The translations under genes were made by a program, and so were the position numbers. From NCBI RefSeq assembly GCF_024055595.1, contig NZ_JAMXOF010000001.1:1488001-1552000 (forward strand): a stretch of DNA of 64,000 nucleotides, given 5' to 3'. The notes beneath the pieces are model-generated. The model was not told the origin of the DNA, did not search any database, and worked only from the letters and a program-made list of their open reading frames with translations. Numbering within the stretch: the first letter of the stretch is position 1; the number at the start of each line of letters is the position of its first letter. The stretch comes from Mucilaginibacter aurantiaciroseus. GTDB taxonomy: Bacteria > Bacteroidota > Bacteroidia > Sphingobacteriales > Sphingobacteriaceae. Positions 63,701-64,000 of this stretch are shown here, in pieces.

Positions 63701-63822
63701 AGTGTAATGCCTTGCTGATCGGCCACCACCCCTGTAATTTGCCTTTGCTGGGCTAATGCAGTTACAGCATTAAACAGCAAAAACATCATACACACAAATG
63801 TTGTGTAAAAATATTTCTTCAT
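60796..63822 (-). CDS. SusC/RagA-family TonB-linked outer-membrane transporter
   Basis: A 1008-residue TonB-dependent transporter. Signal peptide to about 25 (TALAQ), CarboxypepD-reg-like domain (ITGVVADQQGITLPGVTVKLNG, about 28-105), TonB-box-like LNEVVVVGYGTTKKSDVTGSV (about 106-126), plug with IRVRGLGSRSGANALVVVDG, and a barrel ending in FSLGLNVSF. First gene of the operon susC-susD-DUF5018-like-GH26-GH5-like. A candidate hybrid-regulator site is 73 bp upstream. Confidence 0.95.
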   Translation of the reverse strand: MKKYFYTTFVCMMFLLFNAVTALAQQRQITGVVADQQGITLPGVTVKLNGTAVNTVTNVKGEFKLDLTAGNNTLVFSFIGMQTLEIAAGPNQTKLQVTMQNASRDLNEVVVVGYGTTKKSDVTGSVGSIKGSDLNRTPSGSVDQLLQGKIPGVQVIAPSGQPGAGATIRVRGLGSRSGANALVVVDGIPLGDAGNIKQVNPDDIESIEVLKDASSASIYGSRGANGVILITTRRGKTGQARITLNALTTVSTLGNKLDVFHDPVDVATLNNESRQNGGEAAQYVGQNIGGTYYPSIAELRGIDPSKKPWPYNTNWADLVYRNPVSQSYTLSADGGTETTKYSVSGNYYNEQGLAIKNGYEKYVGRVNLEQKLKRNVTLGVNIISTWAKNYGQGLSVDRNIIFPALNPDGTYFHIGSNDYGNPLQIANEVLNKSKTIDILSSAFISWDIIKGLNLRSRISNTYGNSIGDNYQPRDATGTGYQFQGFGVVDNYSANHMIVENFLTYDRDLGTKHHVNFVAGTSYENTTVRTSNIQGQGFVNDILKNENIAGATTYMVNNNATRTVLESYYGRFNYTFLNRYLFTFTGRTDGSSKFGANNKYAFFPSGAVAWKVNEEAFMKAIPQVSELKLRGSYGIVGNQGISPYQSLSLLGSYKYFTDGGFQTGYGPPFFNDGSNVNGKVFNGLGNNSLKWETTRQMDLGIDLGLFDQRFTITADYYYKHTTDLLRLNQIALSSGYSVIQINDGVIDNKGFELGANAQILTGKLQWSLGGIFSLNRNKVLQIGGGNSVEAAGGDIEAIRAPLNYYINGQPALVFAGYHYGGIIQQTGGVSPVDGTVQRAGDIRYIAGGPLPVGQNGKYIIGNPNPDFTYSFNTSLKYVGFDLSAQVYGVKGNDVFNFSKFTPSAQLQRWTPDNPSTTYPSVNSTRVNYASDWYVEDGSFLRIQNVNLGYTFKPNTIKGISNLRIYFSGNNLYTFTKFNPSFDPEVQENGQFDGNYRKPRAFSLGLNVSF

Positions 63823-63847
63823 AATTTTGATAATTGGTTTGTGGGGA

Positions 63848-63906
63848 CAATAATAGTCGCTTAAGGGCCATACTATAATCCACTATTGTATCATTTAAGT
63901 ACACAA
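63848..63906 (-). promoter_or_regulatory. Candidate regulator site and promoter of susC-2
   Basis: On the minus strand TTGTGTACTTAA (63906-63895) is followed 21 bp later by a weak copy TAGTGGATTATA (63885-63874) and then by TATTATTG (63855-63848), one mismatch from the -7 consensus. The two-site, 21-bp layout and its distance to the -7 match those before the lipoprotein gene at 49486. The remaining bases 63907-64000 show no gene. Confidence 0.5.
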
Positions 63907-64000
63907 GAACAGTGTAAAAGTTATTTAAAGGCTGTTTTGTTAAAAAAGTAGTATACAGATGTAACTTCGAGCGATTCTTTGTTGCAATTTTTAATAAAAA

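Overview
The window looks like chromosomal DNA of a Bacteroidota bacterium, most probably family Sphingobacteriaceae (Mucilaginibacter/Pedobacter-like). The evidence is two SusC/SusD loci, a hybrid two-component regulator, a serine palmitoyltransferase very close to the Sphingobacterium enzyme as I remember it, and promoters of the Bacteroidota form TTG-N19..21-TAnnTTTG. No rRNA, tRNA, CRISPR array, intact transposase or phage gene was seen.

1-10.8 kb: after the start of a TolC-type efflux gene running off the left edge, a lipid locus carries serine palmitoyltransferase, a GNAT-like acyltransferase, inositol-3-phosphate synthase, and a tight operon of GtrA, a DUF5686 outer-membrane protein, a CDP-alcohol phosphatidyltransferase, a DUF4833 protein, a fatty-acid hydroxylase and an AUR1-like PAP2 enzyme. 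Together these can make inositol-phosphate-headgroup sphingolipids, with three uncharacterised envelope proteins in the same operon.

11-23.3 kb: housekeeping and stress genes. These are a TPR protein, a CAP protein, DUF1456, a TruC-like pseudouridine synthase, a YycJ-like MBL hydrolase, a DACNV/diadenylate-cyclase-like protein with an altered RHR motif, a pirin-MhqO-MhqD-like operon, a Crp/Fnr regulator, FabF, a NIPSNAP protein and GNAT proteins. Several palindromic dispersed-type repeats lie between them.

23.4-32.4 kb: a starch-type PUL (SusC, SusD, SusE, GH13 lipoprotein) beside a DUF6377 TPR/membrane/HTH regulator. 32.6-41.2 kb: a small ORF, EF-P, topoisomerase III, an Hsp70-like protein, then MarR, MpaB-like, FAD oxidoreductase, flavin reductase and FolE.

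41.5-64 kb: an arsB pseudogene; a fusion of a 7TM-DISM receptor with an IS1595-type zinc ribbon/HTH; GH30 and GH16 lipoproteins sharing a duplicated C-terminal repeat domain; two paralogous beta-barrels; an AGE-epimerase remnant; a secreted lipoprotein; a hybrid two-component regulator; and a second PUL (SusC, SusD, DUF5018-like, GH26, DUF5060/GH5-like). A motif TTGTGTACTTAA upstream of both susC-2 and the lipoprotein gene is a candidate operator for the hybrid regulator. All functional statements are homology recognised by eye; no searches were run.
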